A stretch of 64,000 bases of DNA. Origin: Sinorhizobium garamanticum. Its GTDB lineage: Bacteria > Pseudomonadota > Alphaproteobacteria > Rhizobiales > Rhizobiaceae. Made by a program: the position numbers and the translations under genes. Numbering within the stretch: the stretch's first letter is position 1; each line of letters begins with the position of its first letter. The notes beneath the pieces were generated by a model. It worked only from the letters and a program-made list of their open reading frames with translations. It made no database searches and was not told where the DNA came from. The stretch is from the NCBI RefSeq assembly GCF_029892065.1, contig NZ_CP120373.1:682001-746000 (forward strand), written 5' to 3'. This document shows positions 23,348-33,915 of the stretch, piece by piece.

Positions 23348-26300
23348 TTAGGAGTTCCGCTTCAACAGTTCCTTGACGAGTGCGTCGGTGATCTCTCCGG
23401 TCGGTTCCTGGCCAATGGATTTCTGGAAGGCCTTGATGGCGGTAATCGTCTTCTTGCCCATCTGTCCATCCGGCGTGCCGGCGTCGAAGCCATTGTTGTT
23501 GAGAATCGCCTGGATATTGCGCACGGCCTTGGTCATGTCGACCGTGGCTGTCTTGGTCGGCGGACCGACCCACGCGTCGGGGATATCGACGGTGTTCGCC
23601 TTGGCGTCGACCGGCTGGAGTTTCCATGTGTCGGCCTTGGCCATGGCGCTTGCCAGTTGTTCGGGCTTCATCGCCTTGGCAATCTCGTCGCGCTTTTCGC
23701 CAGCATCCTTGTCGCCGTCGCGAGCCGCAATCGAGAACCACTTGTAGGATTCTTCCAGGTCCTGCTTGACGCCATTGCCGCGGGCATACAGCACCGCGAG
23801 GTTGAACTGACTGTCGCGGACGCCGAGGTTCGCCGCCTTCTCGAACCATTTGGCAGCTTCGACGAAATCCGGTGCCCCGTTGCGACCGCTGGCGAGCATG
23901 ACAGCGAGATTGTGGATCGCGCTGGCGTTGCCAGCGGCAGCGGCCTTGAGATAAAGCGTCTTCGCCTTGGCTGGGTCGCGCGCGACGCCCGACCCTTTTT
24001 CATAGAGATTGGCGAGCCGGTACTCGGCCGGGATCACGCCGGCATCCGCCGCGCGCTGATACCATTTTGCCGCTTCCGCGGGATCTTCCTTGACGCCGCG
24101 GCCTTCGGTGAAGCGTGTACCGATCTCGTAGAAAGCGAGAGGGTCGCCACCTTTGGCGGCCGTAACAAGCGCTGGCGGACCAAACCCTTCGGGAAGGACT
24201 ATGTCGCCGGCCTTGGCCGCAGGCTCGAATGTCCCCGCTTTGGCGGCGACGGCAGGAGCGACCTGAAATGTCGACGCGCTCGCCTGTGCCGGTCCGCTTG
24301 CCGGCTGCAGCAAGGGCGCGTGGTTGCTGCCGGCTGTTGCGGTCGCGGTCTCAGCCGCCTTCGTAGCAGGAGCCGTAGTCGCTGTGCCGACGGCCATTGC
24401 CTCAGGCGCCGCTTTTGCCAGGCGCGCCTCTGCCGATATCTTTGCGACAGGGGCGGGGGCCGATTCCGTCAGGCGGTCGTCCGCAGCCTTCGCTTCCGCG
24501 ACGTCAGGAACCGCCTTCTGCTCGATCACCGCTACGGGCTGGACTTCGGGCATGTCCCGGCCCTTGAGGACGGTGCTGACGAGCGGATAGGACATGATCG
24601 CGAGGAGCACCGCACCGACCGCCATCAGGATCGGACGGCGATGACGGGCAAAGGCACCGATACCGGATGAGCCGCTACCGTCCTTCTCGCCGTTCAGCGT
24701 ATCCGCTTCCTCGACCGCCAATTGCGCTGCGCGACGCGCAGCCGCGATGAAATCGGCCTTGTCGCCTTCGAGGGCCGGTTGACCGCCGCGGCTCATCTGA
24801 CCGGCGCGGACGCGCTCGAGAATCTTCTTGACGTCCGGCGCACCGGAGCCGGGCTCGAGCAGCTGGTTGGCATCCTCAGGGGCGAGCATCTCAGACGGGT
24901 CGATCGATGGAGCGGGTTCGACCACCTGCCGCACGCGCTCAGGCAATGCAGCGGTTCGTTTGCCGCTAAAGCGGCGGGTCAGCCCGGCGAGCAATCCCGT
25001 TCTGGCGGAGGGCGCCAGCTCCCGAACCTCGTCCTTTTCGACCGTCGAAACTGCCTCGGCAACCACCAGATCATCGACTGTGGCGGAGGCCGGCGCGGCC
25101 GCAGCCACCTCTTCTTCCGCCTGCAGCGCCCGGACATTCCGCTCAAGATCGTCGTCGCGATCATCGAGATCGGCACTGCCGAAGCGGTTGCCGAAATCCG
25201 GTTGCGCGGCCCTCGGCATTACGGGAACGTCGCGCGTTATCGCTGCATCGGGCCGCGTAGCGGCAGCGACCGGTTCGCGGTCTTCGAGCAGTTCCAGCTT
25301 CTCGGCGATCTGAACAAGCGTTTCATGCAAGGCTTCGAATGTCCGCGCCGTGCGTTCATTGCTCGAACGGCTAAGGTCCTCGAGCGTCCTCAGATCCTCA
25401 GCGAGCGCCGAGATTGCCGCCATGTCGCCGCTGGCATGTATCGGGCCATTCTTGGCAAAGGCCTCCATGACGGCTTCCGCCGCCTGGCGAGCCGCTTCGA
25501 TGATGTATTCGTCGCTGGTTGCCAGATAGTCTTCAAGCGCTCTCATCCGGCTTTCGAAATCCGCCGGAGCAGAACCGGCCTCGATGCGCGGCTGGCTGAT
25601 CAACGTCGACAGATTGGTGATCTGAGCCTCGAGGTTGCGCAGCGCTTCGCCGTCGTCGAACGGAGCAGCATGCGTTTCTTCCAGGCGTTGCGCGATATCC
25701 GCGAGGCGGTCCTCCAGACGCTCGAAGCGCTGGCCCGCCACGGGTTGCACCGCATGCATGTTCAAGTCGTCGATACGGCGCGCGAGATAGTCGAGGCGCT
25801 CCGCCAGAGCCGAGTTGATGCTGCCCTGGTCCAGGGCCTCGATTCGCTGGGAGATGTCGGCGAGATAGTCAGCCAGTTCCGCTTGCGCATTTTTCTGGTT
25901 GCTCTCGAGCAGCATCGAGAGTTCGTCGAGGCGCTCCTCGAGCCGCGTAGCCGACTTCGCACTCGACAGTTCTTCGATGCGCGCCGTCAACGCTTCGATC
26001 CGCGCGCCGAGCCCGGTCTCGACCGGGCGCGCGGCTTCGTCGATCTGACGCGAGAGATCGCCAAGCCGACTTTCGAGACGGCTGACGAGAACGTTATCAA
26101 AGTCGGCCGCACTGCGGCTACTGACGGCGATCGCCCGGCTGATTTCATCGAACCGTCCATCAAAATCGGCCAGCTGCGAGACGAGGCGGCCGTCATCCGG
26201 CTGCATTTGCCGTCCCAAGAGCTCGATCGCATCGGCGATCGCGAGGAGTTTTTCGTCCAGGACGTCGAAGGCCGCTCCGTTGTTCGCCGAGCCGATGTGC

Positions 26301-27040
26301 GACTTGATGTCATCGAGCCTGTAGGCGAGCGCCACGAGTTCGTCATCGCGGTTCTGGTCGAAGGCATTCAGGCGGTCCTCGACGCCGCTCCAGCGGTCCT
26401 CCAGGCGCCGGATGCCGTCTTCGCGTGCCAGGCCGTCGATCAGCGCCCTGAGGCCATCGAATTCGACGCGCAACGCATCCGCCTGGGCGGGCGACGCCTG
26501 CCGGCCGAGCTGATGAATGCCGTCCGCCAGGCGCTGCATATCTGCCCGAATGTCTTCGGCGAAAAGATGATCCTGCGCCTCAGCCTTGATGCCGCGGATT
26601 TCCGAACGCAGAGCACTCAGTTCGCGAACGAGTCCGTCGCTGATATCACGCTTCAACTCCTGCCGCAGGCCGACCAGAGCTTCGGCTATGTCGGCCGCAG
26701 CCGATGCGGATCGCGCCGGTGCGACCGGCGGCCGCGCGTCTTCGTGGACGCGGCCGGAGGCAAAACGATCCGCCTCTCGCGCGGCGATACGTTCGCGCAG
26801 CGACGTCCGCTCGCGGCTTGCGCTCAAAGCGCGCTGGCGCTGGAGAATTTCGGTGACAGCGTCGCTGGTCGTCGTCTGGCGCTCGGTCTGGCCGTGCTGA
26901 GCCTCGCGCCCCGCGCCGCTCATCAAGCCTTCAATGCGCGCCTCCAGGCCCTCGATCGTGCGGTTCAGGGCATCAAGCGACGGCCTGTCGCTGTAGGACG
27001 GGATACTTGCGCGCTGAGGATTGGATCGCGATCCGTTCAT
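23348..27040 (-). CDS. podJ: PodJ-type polarity/localization factor
   Basis: A 1230-residue polar organiser. Residues 1 to about 640 are mostly coiled coil with many short repeats of the form LxxRLDxLSxxID. One membrane helix lies near 805-825 (PILMAVGAVLLAIMSYPLV). The periplasmic part has an Ala/Pro-rich stretch, four to five Sel1-type repeats around 955-1100 (AFYEIGTRFTEGRGVKEDPA and following) and a C-terminal peptidoglycan-binding domain near 1160-1226 (ILNNNGFDAGTPDGQMGKKT). This matches PodJ of Caulobacter and PodJ1 of Sinorhizobium, which recruit proteins to the new pole. Start ATG 27040 follows AGGGG; ATG 27070 is possible. The stop touches the 57-bp array. Confidence 0.92.
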   Translation of the reverse strand: MNGSRSNPQRASIPSYSDRPSLDALNRTIEGLEARIEGLMSGAGREAQHGQTERQTTTSDAVTEILQRQRALSASRERTSLRERIAAREADRFASGRVHEDARPPVAPARSASAAADIAEALVGLRQELKRDISDGLVRELSALRSEIRGIKAEAQDHLFAEDIRADMQRLADGIHQLGRQASPAQADALRVEFDGLRALIDGLAREDGIRRLEDRWSGVEDRLNAFDQNRDDELVALAYRLDDIKSHIGSANNGAAFDVLDEKLLAIADAIELLGRQMQPDDGRLVSQLADFDGRFDEISRAIAVSSRSAADFDNVLVSRLESRLGDLSRQIDEAARPVETGLGARIEALTARIEELSSAKSATRLEERLDELSMLLESNQKNAQAELADYLADISQRIEALDQGSINSALAERLDYLARRIDDLNMHAVQPVAGQRFERLEDRLADIAQRLEETHAAPFDDGEALRNLEAQITNLSTLISQPRIEAGSAPADFESRMRALEDYLATSDEYIIEAARQAAEAVMEAFAKNGPIHASGDMAAISALAEDLRTLEDLSRSSNERTARTFEALHETLVQIAEKLELLEDREPVAAATRPDAAITRDVPVMPRAAQPDFGNRFGSADLDDRDDDLERNVRALQAEEEVAAAAPASATVDDLVVAEAVSTVEKDEVRELAPSARTGLLAGLTRRFSGKRTAALPERVRQVVEPAPSIDPSEMLAPEDANQLLEPGSGAPDVKKILERVRAGQMSRGGQPALEGDKADFIAAARRAAQLAVEEADTLNGEKDGSGSSGIGAFARHRRPILMAVGAVLLAIMSYPLVSTVLKGRDMPEVQPVAVIEQKAVPDVAEAKAADDRLTESAPAPVAKISAEARLAKAAPEAMAVGTATTAPATKAAETATATAGSNHAPLLQPASGPAQASASTFQVAPAVAAKAGTFEPAAKAGDIVLPEGFGPPALVTAAKGGDPLAFYEIGTRFTEGRGVKEDPAEAAKWYQRAADAGVIPAEYRLANLYEKGSGVARDPAKAKTLYLKAAAAGNASAIHNLAVMLASGRNGAPDFVEAAKWFEKAANLGVRDSQFNLAVLYARGNGVKQDLEESYKWFSIAARDGDKDAGEKRDEIAKAMKPEQLASAMAKADTWKLQPVDAKANTVDIPDAWVGPPTKTATVDMTKAVRNIQAILNNNGFDAGTPDGQMGKKTITAIKAFQKSIGQEPTGEITDALVKELLKRNS

Positions 27041-27184
27041 TGTCTCTTCGCCCCTGTCGTTGACCATCATCGAAAGCCGCGACGAGAAGAGCCAGGCTCC
27101 GAGGCCGCTGTGCGATCGATGCTGTCAAAGCAACAACAACGCGACGACGGGACCGGTTGCAGCTTTGACTATCTCACCACCCAC

Positions 27185-27235
27185 AATTCATTAAACGTGG
27201 TAAATAAGCAGTTAATCAGCCTCAATTTTTTAACG
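27185..27235 (-). promoter_or_regulatory. AT-rich podJ promoter region with CtrA-like half-sites
   Basis: On the podJ strand this segment reads GTTAAAAAATT, GATTAACTGCTTATTTACC and CACGTTTAATG. TTAA-N7-TTTA resembles the CtrA consensus TTAA-N7-TTAA with one change. It is the only AT-rich segment in the long leader. Regulation by CtrA is known for podJ in Caulobacter; here it is inference. Confidence 0.4.
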
Positions 27236-27316
27236 TTTTGTCAGGATCACCACCATTGCTCACGCTCAGGCGCGGTGACTCCCCTCGCGAGAACGCGACT
27301 GCGAAACTTTTGGCAA

Positions 27317-27342
27317 TTTTGACGTTTACGCAAACGTCAAAA
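27317..27342. promoter_or_regulatory. Perfect inverted-repeat operator before the beta-oxidation operon
   Basis: Arms TTTTGACGTTT and AAACGTCAAAA flank ACGC, and the pairing extends to 13 bp on each side (AATTTTGACGTTT). It lies about 120 bases before the acyl-CoA dehydrogenase start. The same core is found before the nitronate monooxygenase gene at 59.1 kb. The shape recalls operators of MerR- or TetR-type regulators of acyl-CoA and branched-chain catabolism (LiuR type), but the regulator is not in the window. Confidence 0.7.
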
Positions 27343-27458
27343 TTTTGTAGCATCCTGCCGACGATGCGAGACCGCGCCCAGCGGTGTACGCTCAAAGCAT
27401 TGAGAATCGGGCAACTGCACCCTGCGCGTGCCCGAAGGGAGACAAAGGCGAGGAACGA

Positions 27459-29255
27459 ATGCCCATCTACAAGGCCCCGGTTGACGACACCCTGTTCATC
27501 CTCAACGACGTGCTCGGCATCGAGCGCTACAACAACCTGCCGGGTTTTGCCGATGCGACCCCCGACACGGTTGCGGCAATCGTCGGCGAGGCTGCCAAAC
27601 TCGCGGAAGAGGCCCTTTTCCCGATCAACCTCTCCGGCGACCAGGAGGGTTGCACGCGCCACGACGACGGTTCCGTTACCGTACCGAAGGGCTTCAAGCA
27701 GGCCTTTGACCTCTATCGCGAAGGCGGCTGGCTTGGCCTTGCGGCGCCGGAAGAATTCGGCGGCCAGGGCCTGCCCTACACGCTGCACACGGCCGTCGGC
27801 GAATTCATGTCTGCCGCCAACATGTCGCTGATGATGTATCCGGGCCTGACGCAGGGGGCGATCGCCGCCATCATCGTCCACGGCTCCGAGGAGCAGAAGC
27901 GAACCTACCTGCCGAAGATGGTAGACGGCACCTGGACCGGCACGATGAACCTGACGGAGCCCCATTGCGGCACCGACCTCGGGCTCCTGCGCACCAAGGC
28001 CGTGCCGAACGGCGATGGCTCCTACCGGATCTCCGGCCAGAAGATCTTTATCTCCGCCGGCGAGCACGACATGGCAGAGAACATCATCCATCTGGTGCTC
28101 GCCCGCATCGAAGGGGCGCCGGAAGGCGTCAGGGGCATCTCGCTCTTCATCGTGCCGAAATACAAGCTCGACGGCAGCGGCGAACCCGGAGAGCGCAACG
28201 GCGTCTCCTGCGGTGCGATCGAAGAGAAGATGGGCATTCACGGCAACGCCACCTGCGTCATGAACTACGACGAGGCGACCGGCTATCTGATCGGGGCTGA
28301 GAACAAAGGTCTCAGCGCCATGTTCGTGATGATGAACGAGGCCCGTCTTGCCGTCGGCATGCAGGGTCTCGCCATTTCCGAGGTCGCCTACCAGAACGCC
28401 GCCAACTATGCCCGCGAGCGCATCCAGGGTCGCTCACTTTCTGGTACCAAGGCGCCCGACCAAAAGGCCGATCCGATCATCGTCCACCCGGACGTTCGCC
28501 GCACTCTGATGACGATCAAGGCGTTCAACGAAGGTGGCCGCGCCTTCACGCTCTGGACGGCACTGAAATCCGATATCGCCCACCGCTCCGACAGCGAAGA
28601 GGACCGCCAGGCGGCCGACGACATTCTCGGCCTGATGACCCCGATCCTCAAGGGCGTCATGACCGACAAGGGCTTCGACCACACGGTCATGGCACAGCAG
28701 GTTTTCGGCGGTCACGGCTATATCGAAGAGCACGGTATGAGCCAGTATGTGCGCGATGCCCGCATCGCCATGATCTACGAGGGGGCCAACGGCATCCAGG
28801 CGCTCGACCTCGTCGGCCGGAAACTGGCGATGAACGGCGGCCGCGCCGTTATGGCGTTCTTCAAGGAAATCGGCGATTTCTGCGAGGAAAACCGCAACGG
28901 CGAGAAGCTGTCGGGCTATACCAAGGCGCTGAAGAAGGGGCTGAACGATCTGCAGGCAGCAACCATGTGGTTCATGCAGAATGCCATGGCGAAACCCGAC
29001 AATGCCGGCGCCGGCTCGACCGACTACATGCATCTCTTCGGCCTTGTCGTGCTCGGCTACATGTGGGCTCTTATCGCGAAGACGGCGGAGGAGAAGCTCG
29101 CCGCTGGCGAAACCGAACGCGCGGACTATCTCAAGAACAAGCTGATCACGGCGAGGTTCTTCATGGAGCGCATCATGCCCGAAACGGCGCTGCGGAAGGC
29201 CCGCATCGAAACCGGCGCCGACACGCTGATGGCGCTGGACGCCGCCGCGTTCTGA
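27459..29255 (+). CDS. Acyl-CoA dehydrogenase, long (about 600-residue) class
   Basis: A 598-residue flavoprotein. The N-terminal extension ([21 protein letters not shown]) is typical of the class that includes DmdC-type and FadE-like enzymes. [38 protein letters not shown] and the catalytic region [18 protein letters not shown] (Glu in YEG) are visible, and a C-terminal helical domain follows. It introduces the alpha-beta double bond in acyl-CoA and passes electrons to ETF. It opens an operon with fadA and fadB. GGCGAGGA precedes ATG 27459. Chain length preference, or activity on methylmercaptopropionyl-CoA, cannot be told. Confidence 0.93.
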   Translation: MPIYKAPVDDTLFILNDVLGIERYNNLPGFADATPDTVAAIVGEAAKLAEEALFPINLSGDQEGCTRHDDGSVTVPKGFKQAFDLYREGGWLGLAAPEEFGGQGLPYTLHTAVGEFMSAANMSLMMYPGLTQGAIAAIIVHGSEEQKRTYLPKMVDGTWTGTMNLTEPHCGTDLGLLRTKAVPNGDGSYRISGQKIFISAGEHDMAENIIHLVLARIEGAPEGVRGISLFIVPKYKLDGSGEPGERNGVSCGAIEEKMGIHGNATCVMNYDEATGYLIGAENKGLSAMFVMMNEARLAVGMQGLAISEVAYQNAANYARERIQGRSLSGTKAPDQKADPIIVHPDVRRTLMTIKAFNEGGRAFTLWTALKSDIAHRSDSEEDRQAADDILGLMTPILKGVMTDKGFDHTVMAQQVFGGHGYIEEHGMSQYVRDARIAMIYEGANGIQALDLVGRKLAMNGGRAVMAFFKEIGDFCEENRNGEKLSGYTKALKKGLNDLQAATMWFMQNAMAKPDNAGAGSTDYMHLFGLVVLGYMWALIAKTAEEKLAAGETERADYLKNKLITARFFMERIMPETALRKARIETGADTLMALDAAAF

Positions 29256-29363
29256 TTTCACACTCGGAGCAGGATGAGGAAGCGCGAGGCGGCTTCGGCA
29301 GGCATCCCGATCCAATGCATCAAGCGCGGCTCGAAGCAATGCCGCCCAAAGGGAGATCAAGAG

Positions 29364-30572
29364 ATGACGAAAGTCTTCGTTTACGACCACGTGCGCACGC
29401 CGCGCGGCCGTGGCAAGAAGGACGGATCGCTGCACGAGGTGCCTTCCGTCCGCCTCGCGGCCAAGATGCTGGAAGCGGTGCGTGACCGGAACGGCCTCGA
29501 TACGTCGACCGTCGACGACATCATCATGGGCTGCGTCGATCCGGTAATGGATGCAGGCTCGGTCATCCCCAAGGCGGCAGCCTTCGAGGCCGGCTATTCG
29601 ACGCGCGCGCCCGGCATGCAGATCTCTCGCTTCTGCGCCTCCGGCCTCGATGCCGTCAATTTCGGCGCCGCTAAGATCGCCCAGGGAGCGGACGACATCG
29701 TCATCGCCGGCGGCGTCGAATCCATGTCGCGTGTCGGCCTCGGCATGTCGGGCGGCTCCTGGTTCATGGACCCCTCCGTCAACCTGCCGGCCTATTTCAT
29801 GCCGCAGGGCGTCTCCGCCGATTTGATCGCCACCAAATACGGCTTTTCGCGTGACGACGTCGACGCCTATGCGGTTGAAAGCCAGAAGCGCGCCGCCAAG
29901 GCTTGGGAAAAGGGCTACTTCAAGAACTCGGTCGTGCCGGTCAAGGATCAGAACGGTCTGACCATTCTCGACCGCGACGAGCACATGCGCCCGACCACCG
30001 ACATGCAAGCGCTCGCTTCGCTCAACCCCTCGTTCCAAATGCCTGGCGAGATGGGTGGCTTCGAGGCCGTCGCCATCCAGGCGCATCCGGAAATCGAGCG
30101 GATCAACTATGTCCACCACGCCGGCAATTCCTCCGGCATCGTCGACGGCGCGGCCGCCGTTCTCCTCGGCTCCAAGGCCGGCGGCGAATCCATGGGCCTG
30201 AAGCCGCGGGCGCGCATCCGCGCCTTCGCCAATATCGGCTCCGACCCCGCGCTGATGCTGACCGGTCCGGTCGACGTGACCGAGAAGCTGTTGAAGCGCG
30301 CCGACATGAAGCTTTCCGATATCGACCTCTTCGAGCTCAACGAGGCTTTTGCCGCGGTCGTCCTCCGCTACATGCAGGCTTTCGACATCCCGCACGACCA
30401 GATCAACGTCAATGGCGGCGCGATCGCCATGGGCCATCCGCTCGGCGCTACCGGCGCGATGATCCTCGGCACCGTGCTTGACGAACTCGAGCGTCGCGAC
30501 CTCAACACCGCGCTCGTCACGCTCTGCATCGGCGCCGGCATGGGCACCGCCACCATCATCGAACGCGTCTGA
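29364..30572 (+). CDS. fadA: Acetyl-CoA acyltransferase (3-ketoacyl-CoA thiolase)
   Basis: A 402-residue thiolase. The nucleophilic cysteine lies in [14 protein letters not shown], the second loop is [16 protein letters not shown] with the catalytic His, and the C-terminal CIGAGMGTA carries the acid/base cysteine. It cleaves 3-ketoacyl-CoA to acetyl-CoA and shortened acyl-CoA, the last step of beta-oxidation. Start ATG 29364 follows GGGAGATCAAGAG. It is 108 bases after the dehydrogenase and 21 before fadB, so the three genes form one operon. Confidence 0.95.
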   Translation: MTKVFVYDHVRTPRGRGKKDGSLHEVPSVRLAAKMLEAVRDRNGLDTSTVDDIIMGCVDPVMDAGSVIPKAAAFEAGYSTRAPGMQISRFCASGLDAVNFGAAKIAQGADDIVIAGGVESMSRVGLGMSGGSWFMDPSVNLPAYFMPQGVSADLIATKYGFSRDDVDAYAVESQKRAAKAWEKGYFKNSVVPVKDQNGLTILDRDEHMRPTTDMQALASLNPSFQMPGEMGGFEAVAIQAHPEIERINYVHHAGNSSGIVDGAAAVLLGSKAGGESMGLKPRARIRAFANIGSDPALMLTGPVDVTEKLLKRADMKLSDIDLFELNEAFAAVVLRYMQAFDIPHDQINVNGGAIAMGHPLGATGAMILGTVLDELERRDLNTALVTLCIGAGMGTATIIERV

Positions 30573-30593
30573 TCCGATCCCGGGAGAGAGAAT

Positions 30594-32807
30594 ATGTCTT
30601 ACACGAATTTCATGATCGAAACTGACGCCGATGGCATCGCGCTCGTTACCTGGGACATGCCCGAGAAATCGATGAACGTCTTCACCCAAGAGGTGATGGA
30701 GGAACTGAACGCGATCGTCGATCAGACGACCGCCGACGCGGCCGTCAAGGGCGTCGTCTTTACCTCGGGCAAGTCGTCCTTCTCCGGCGGCGCCGATCTC
30801 TCGATGATCAAGTCGATGTTCACCTTTCAGGCCGAGGAAAAGAAGAAAGACCCGGCCAATGCCGCGCAAAAACTCTTCGACCTCGTCGGCCGCATGACGG
30901 GCCTTTTCCGCAAGCTCGAGACGTCGGGCAAGCCCTGGGTCTCGGCGATCAACGGCACTTGCATGGGCGGCGCTTTCGAGCTGTCGCTCGCCTGCCACGG
31001 CCGTGTCGCCTCCAATGCGAAGGCGGTGAAGATCGCGCTGCCGGAAGTCAAGGTCGGCATCTTCCCCGGCGCCGGCGGTACCCAGCGCGTGCCGCGCCTC
31101 ACCAACGCGCAGGACGCCCTGCAGATGATGACGACCGGCTCCTCCTTGACCGCGGCGCGTGCCAAGGCGATGGGGCTCGTGCACGAAGTGGTCGATCCGG
31201 ACAAACTGATCGACGCCGCCAAGGCGATGATCAAGAATGGCCTGAAGCCGGTACAGCCCTGGGACGAAAAGGGCTTCAAGGTGCCGGGCGGCGGCATCTG
31301 GACGCCGGCTTCGGCGCAGCTCTGGCCGGCTGCCTCGGGCATTCTGCGCCGCGAGACCTATGGCAACTATCCGGGTGCGATCGCCATCCTGAAATGCGTC
31401 TATGAAGGGCTGCAGGTCCCGTTCGACACGGCCTTGAAGATCGAGCAGCGCTATTTCACCGAGATCCTGCAGACGACCGAAGCCTTCTCCATGATCCGCT
31501 CGCTGTTCATCTCGATGCAGGAGCTCGGCAAGGGCGCACGTCGCCCCGCCGGCGTGCCGAAAACCGAGCTCAGGAAGGTCGGCGTCGTCGGCGCCGGCTT
31601 CATGGGTGCCTCAATCGCCTACGTCACCGCTGCCGCCGGCATCCCCGTAACCCTGATCGACCGCGACATGGAAACGGCCGAAAAGGGCAAGACGCATTCG
31701 GAAGGGCTGGTGAAGGATTCGATCGGTAAGGGCCGGCTGACCAAGGAAGAAGGCGAGGCGCTGCTTGCCCGCATCACGCCGTCGGCCGACTATGGCGACC
31801 TCAAGGATGCAGGCCTTGTCGTCGAGGCGGTCTTCGAGGACCGGCAGGTCAAGAAGGAGGTGATCGAGAGGATCGAAGCGGTGATTGCCGAGGACGCGAT
31901 CTTCGCCTCCAACACCTCGACGCTGCCGATCACCGGCCTTGCCAAGAATTCCAAGCGCCCGGAACAATTCATAGGCATCCATTTCTTCTCGCCAGTCGAG
32001 AAGATGATGCTGACGGAAGTGATCCTCGGCAAGGAGACGGGCGACCGCGCGCTTGCGACCGCACTCGACTATGTCGCGGCGATCAAGAAGACGCCGATCG
32101 TCGTCAACGACACCCGTGGCTTCTACGTCAACCGCTGCGTCTTCCGCTACATCCATGAAGCCTACGACATGCTGATCGAGGGCGTGCCGCCGGCGATGAT
32201 CGAAAACGCTGCCAAGATGGCCGGCATGCCGGTCGGTCCGCTGTCGCTCAACGACGAGGTGGCGATCGACCTCAGCCAGAAGATCCTGAAGGCGACCGTC
32301 GCCGATCTCGGCGAGAAGGCCGTCGATCCGCGACATATGGCACTGATCAACAAGATGGTCGACGACCTCGATCGCCGCGGACGCAAGAACGGCAAGGGCT
32401 TCTACGAATATCCGGCGAAGCCCGCCAAGAAATATCTCTGGCCGGAACTGAAGACGCTCTATCCGCAGCAGCAGGCCGACAAGATCGACGTCGAGGTGCT
32501 GAAGCAACGCTTCCTCGCAACCATCGCGCTGGAAGCCGCCCGCACCATCGAGGAGGGCATCGTCACCGACCCGCGCGAAGCCGATGTCGGCTCCATCCTC
32601 GGCTTCGGCTTCGCGCCCTATACCGGCGGCACGCTTTCCTACATCGACGGCATGGGTGCGAAAGCTTTCGTCAAGCTCTGCGAGAAGCTCTCCAAGAACT
32701 ATGGCAACCACTTCAAGCCGACGCCGCTGCTGAAGGACATGGCAGAAAAGGGCGAGACCTTCTACGCACGCTTCGATCCTTACGGGGAGGCAAAGAAGGC
32801 GGCGTAG
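30594..32807 (+). CDS. fadB: Enoyl-CoA hydratase / 3-hydroxyacyl-CoA dehydrogenase
   Basis: A 737-residue bifunctional enzyme. The crotonase domain fills about residues 1-200, with [15 protein letters not shown] forming the oxyanion hole, [20 protein letters not shown], and the acidic loop in [15 protein letters not shown]. The NAD-binding dehydrogenase part starts near 323 with [18 protein letters not shown], followed by HFFSPVEKM with the catalytic His and [10 protein letters not shown]. It hydrates enoyl-CoA and oxidises the hydroxyacyl product. GGGAGAGAAT lies just before ATG 30594. A strong terminator closes the operon. Confidence 0.96.
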   Translation: MSYTNFMIETDADGIALVTWDMPEKSMNVFTQEVMEELNAIVDQTTADAAVKGVVFTSGKSSFSGGADLSMIKSMFTFQAEEKKKDPANAAQKLFDLVGRMTGLFRKLETSGKPWVSAINGTCMGGAFELSLACHGRVASNAKAVKIALPEVKVGIFPGAGGTQRVPRLTNAQDALQMMTTGSSLTAARAKAMGLVHEVVDPDKLIDAAKAMIKNGLKPVQPWDEKGFKVPGGGIWTPASAQLWPAASGILRRETYGNYPGAIAILKCVYEGLQVPFDTALKIEQRYFTEILQTTEAFSMIRSLFISMQELGKGARRPAGVPKTELRKVGVVGAGFMGASIAYVTAAAGIPVTLIDRDMETAEKGKTHSEGLVKDSIGKGRLTKEEGEALLARITPSADYGDLKDAGLVVEAVFEDRQVKKEVIERIEAVIAEDAIFASNTSTLPITGLAKNSKRPEQFIGIHFFSPVEKMMLTEVILGKETGDRALATALDYVAAIKKTPIVVNDTRGFYVNRCVFRYIHEAYDMLIEGVPPAMIENAAKMAGMPVGPLSLNDEVAIDLSQKILKATVADLGEKAVDPRHMALINKMVDDLDRRGRKNGKGFYEYPAKPAKKYLWPELKTLYPQQQADKIDVEVLKQRFLATIALEAARTIEEGIVTDPREADVGSILGFGFAPYTGGTLSYIDGMGAKAFVKLCEKLSKNYGNHFKPTPLLKDMAEKGETFYARFDPYGEAKKAA

Positions 32808-32837
32808 GCCGCCCTGGCCTTCCAAGCAAGAATCTAA

Positions 32838-32868
32838 GGGGCCGTGCCGATGGGTGCGGCCCTTTTTT
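32838..32868 (+). terminator. Rho-independent terminator after fadB
   Basis: Stem GGGCCGTGCC / GGTGCGGCCC with loop GATG is followed by six T residues. It lies 31 bases after the fadB stop. Confidence 0.88.
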
Positions 32869-32894
32869 CATCTTACCGGCGAGGCGGGTGACTA

Positions 32895-33164
32895 GAGCCC
32901 TTCAGGGTTAAATGGAAACAGTTCTGTTGGCTCAAACGGAGTCGGATGGTCGACCGGCCGGCGCGGCGTAGCCAAAGCATACGTCCAAGCCGACCGGTCG
33001 ATCAGGCGGCCCGTTTCAGCCAACCCGAAGGGCCGGGCATTTTTCCGCCAGGCTCAGAGGCGATCGGCTCGGACGTACATCCGGGTACGCCCCTTCGCCG
33101 ATCGCCTCTGCCCTGACGAAAACCTACTCCGGCAGAACTGCTTCCATTTAACCCTGAAGGGCTC
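32895..33164. mobile_element. MITE-like 270-bp element with TA target duplication
   Basis: Terminal inverted repeats of about 31 bp begin GAGCCCTTCAGGGTTAAATG and differ at one position. TA flanks both ends (32893-32894 and 33165-33166), the duplication made by IS630/Tc1-type transposases. Inside are two hairpins: GTTGGCTCAAACGG (32926) with CCGTTTCAGCCAAC (33011), and AGAGGCGATCGGC (33056) with GCCGATCGCCTCT (33097), the latter a perfect 13-bp stem. No reading frame of transposase size fits. It lies between the fadB terminator and the LysE gene. Confidence 0.75.
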
Positions 33165-33290
33165 TAAGTGCTCGAGCTTGATGCACGGAGAGGGCATCAG
33201 CTCCACGAATCCCCGGGCCATTGACCAAGGTCAAGTCGGCGGGTTAGCGGGTGCGCTAAGAGCATGTAGAGATCAACCAGAACGCCGACC

Positions 33291-33872
33291 ATGCTGCCGC
33301 TCCAGTTCGCCCTCGCCATCCTCCTGCTCCTGGCAGCGCCCGGGCCGACCAACACGCTCATGTGGCTTTCGGGTGCCGCGGCCGGTTTGCAGCGTTCGGC
33401 TCCGCTGCTTCTTGGCGAGCTCGGCGGTTATCTGACGGTGGTCGTACCGGTCGCCGCCCTCGCCGCTCCGTTCATGTCCGCCCATCCGGAGATCGGGCTT
33501 ATCGTCAAGCTCGCCGCCGCCTGCTGGATCCTTATGATGGCACGCGCTCTCTGGACCACGAGGGCGCACGATGTCGGAGAGCGGCCGATCACGCTCGGGC
33601 AGGTCTTCATCACCACCGTGCTCAATCCAAAGGGACTGATCATTGCGCTTGCGATCATGCCGCAGGTGGGGCTGGCAGCGATGCTTCCCTGGCTTGCCGC
33701 TTTCGCAGTGCTGGTGGTGAGTGCCGGCTCGCTGTGGATCATCGCCGGCACTTTCCTTGCGCGGTTGCCGAGGCGGCCGATCGGTCCGCGGCTAACCCGC
33801 CGCATCGCTGCCGCCTGCCTCGTTGTGTTCTCCTTCGGCATGGCCGGCAGCGCGCTTGCATCGATGCTTTGA
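33291..33872 (+). CDS. LysE/RhtB-family exporter
   Basis: A 193-residue inner-membrane protein with about six helices. The start LPLQFALAILLLLAAPGPTNTLMWLSGAAAG contains the PGP-T-N signature of LysE/RhtB amino acid exporters, and VFITTVLNPKGLIIALAIMP contains the NPK motif of the family. It probably exports an amino acid or related metabolite by proton exchange. It stands alone between the MITE-like element and a palindrome that may terminate it. The substrate is unknown. Confidence 0.9.
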   Translation: MLPLQFALAILLLLAAPGPTNTLMWLSGAAAGLQRSAPLLLGELGGYLTVVVPVAALAAPFMSAHPEIGLIVKLAAACWILMMARALWTTRAHDVGERPITLGQVFITTVLNPKGLIIALAIMPQVGLAAMLPWLAAFAVLVVSAGSLWIIAGTFLARLPRRPIGPRLTRRIAAACLVVFSFGMAGSALASML

Positions 33873-33879
33873 TCCATGT

Positions 33880-33909
33880 CGCCCAAAAAGTGCGCAGCGG
33901 TTTTGGGCG
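33880..33909. repeat. Single-copy palindrome related to the 57-bp array unit
   Basis: CGCCCAAAA and TTTTGGGCG form a perfect 9-bp stem, and the loop AGTGCGCAGCGG matches the middle of the array unit (AAAACCGCTGCACACTTTT read on the other strand). It sits between convergent lysE-like and aadA-like genes. Confidence 0.65.
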
Positions 33910-33915
33910 AAGCGG

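Noticed and set aside
22750..23849. Overlapping open frames through the 57-bp array encoding repeat proteins
   Set aside because: All frames stay open only because the period is a multiple of three; none has a ribosome site or a non-repeat domain of its own.
24722..27322. 866-codon open frame antisense to podJ
   Set aside because: It is a shadow of the GC-rich coiled-coil coding sequence; repeats in it reflect PodJ heptads.
28434..31184. 916-codon open frame antisense to the beta-oxidation genes
   Set aside because: It mirrors codon bias of acyl-CoA dehydrogenase, fadA and fadB on the other strand, has no recognisable domain and no ribosome site.
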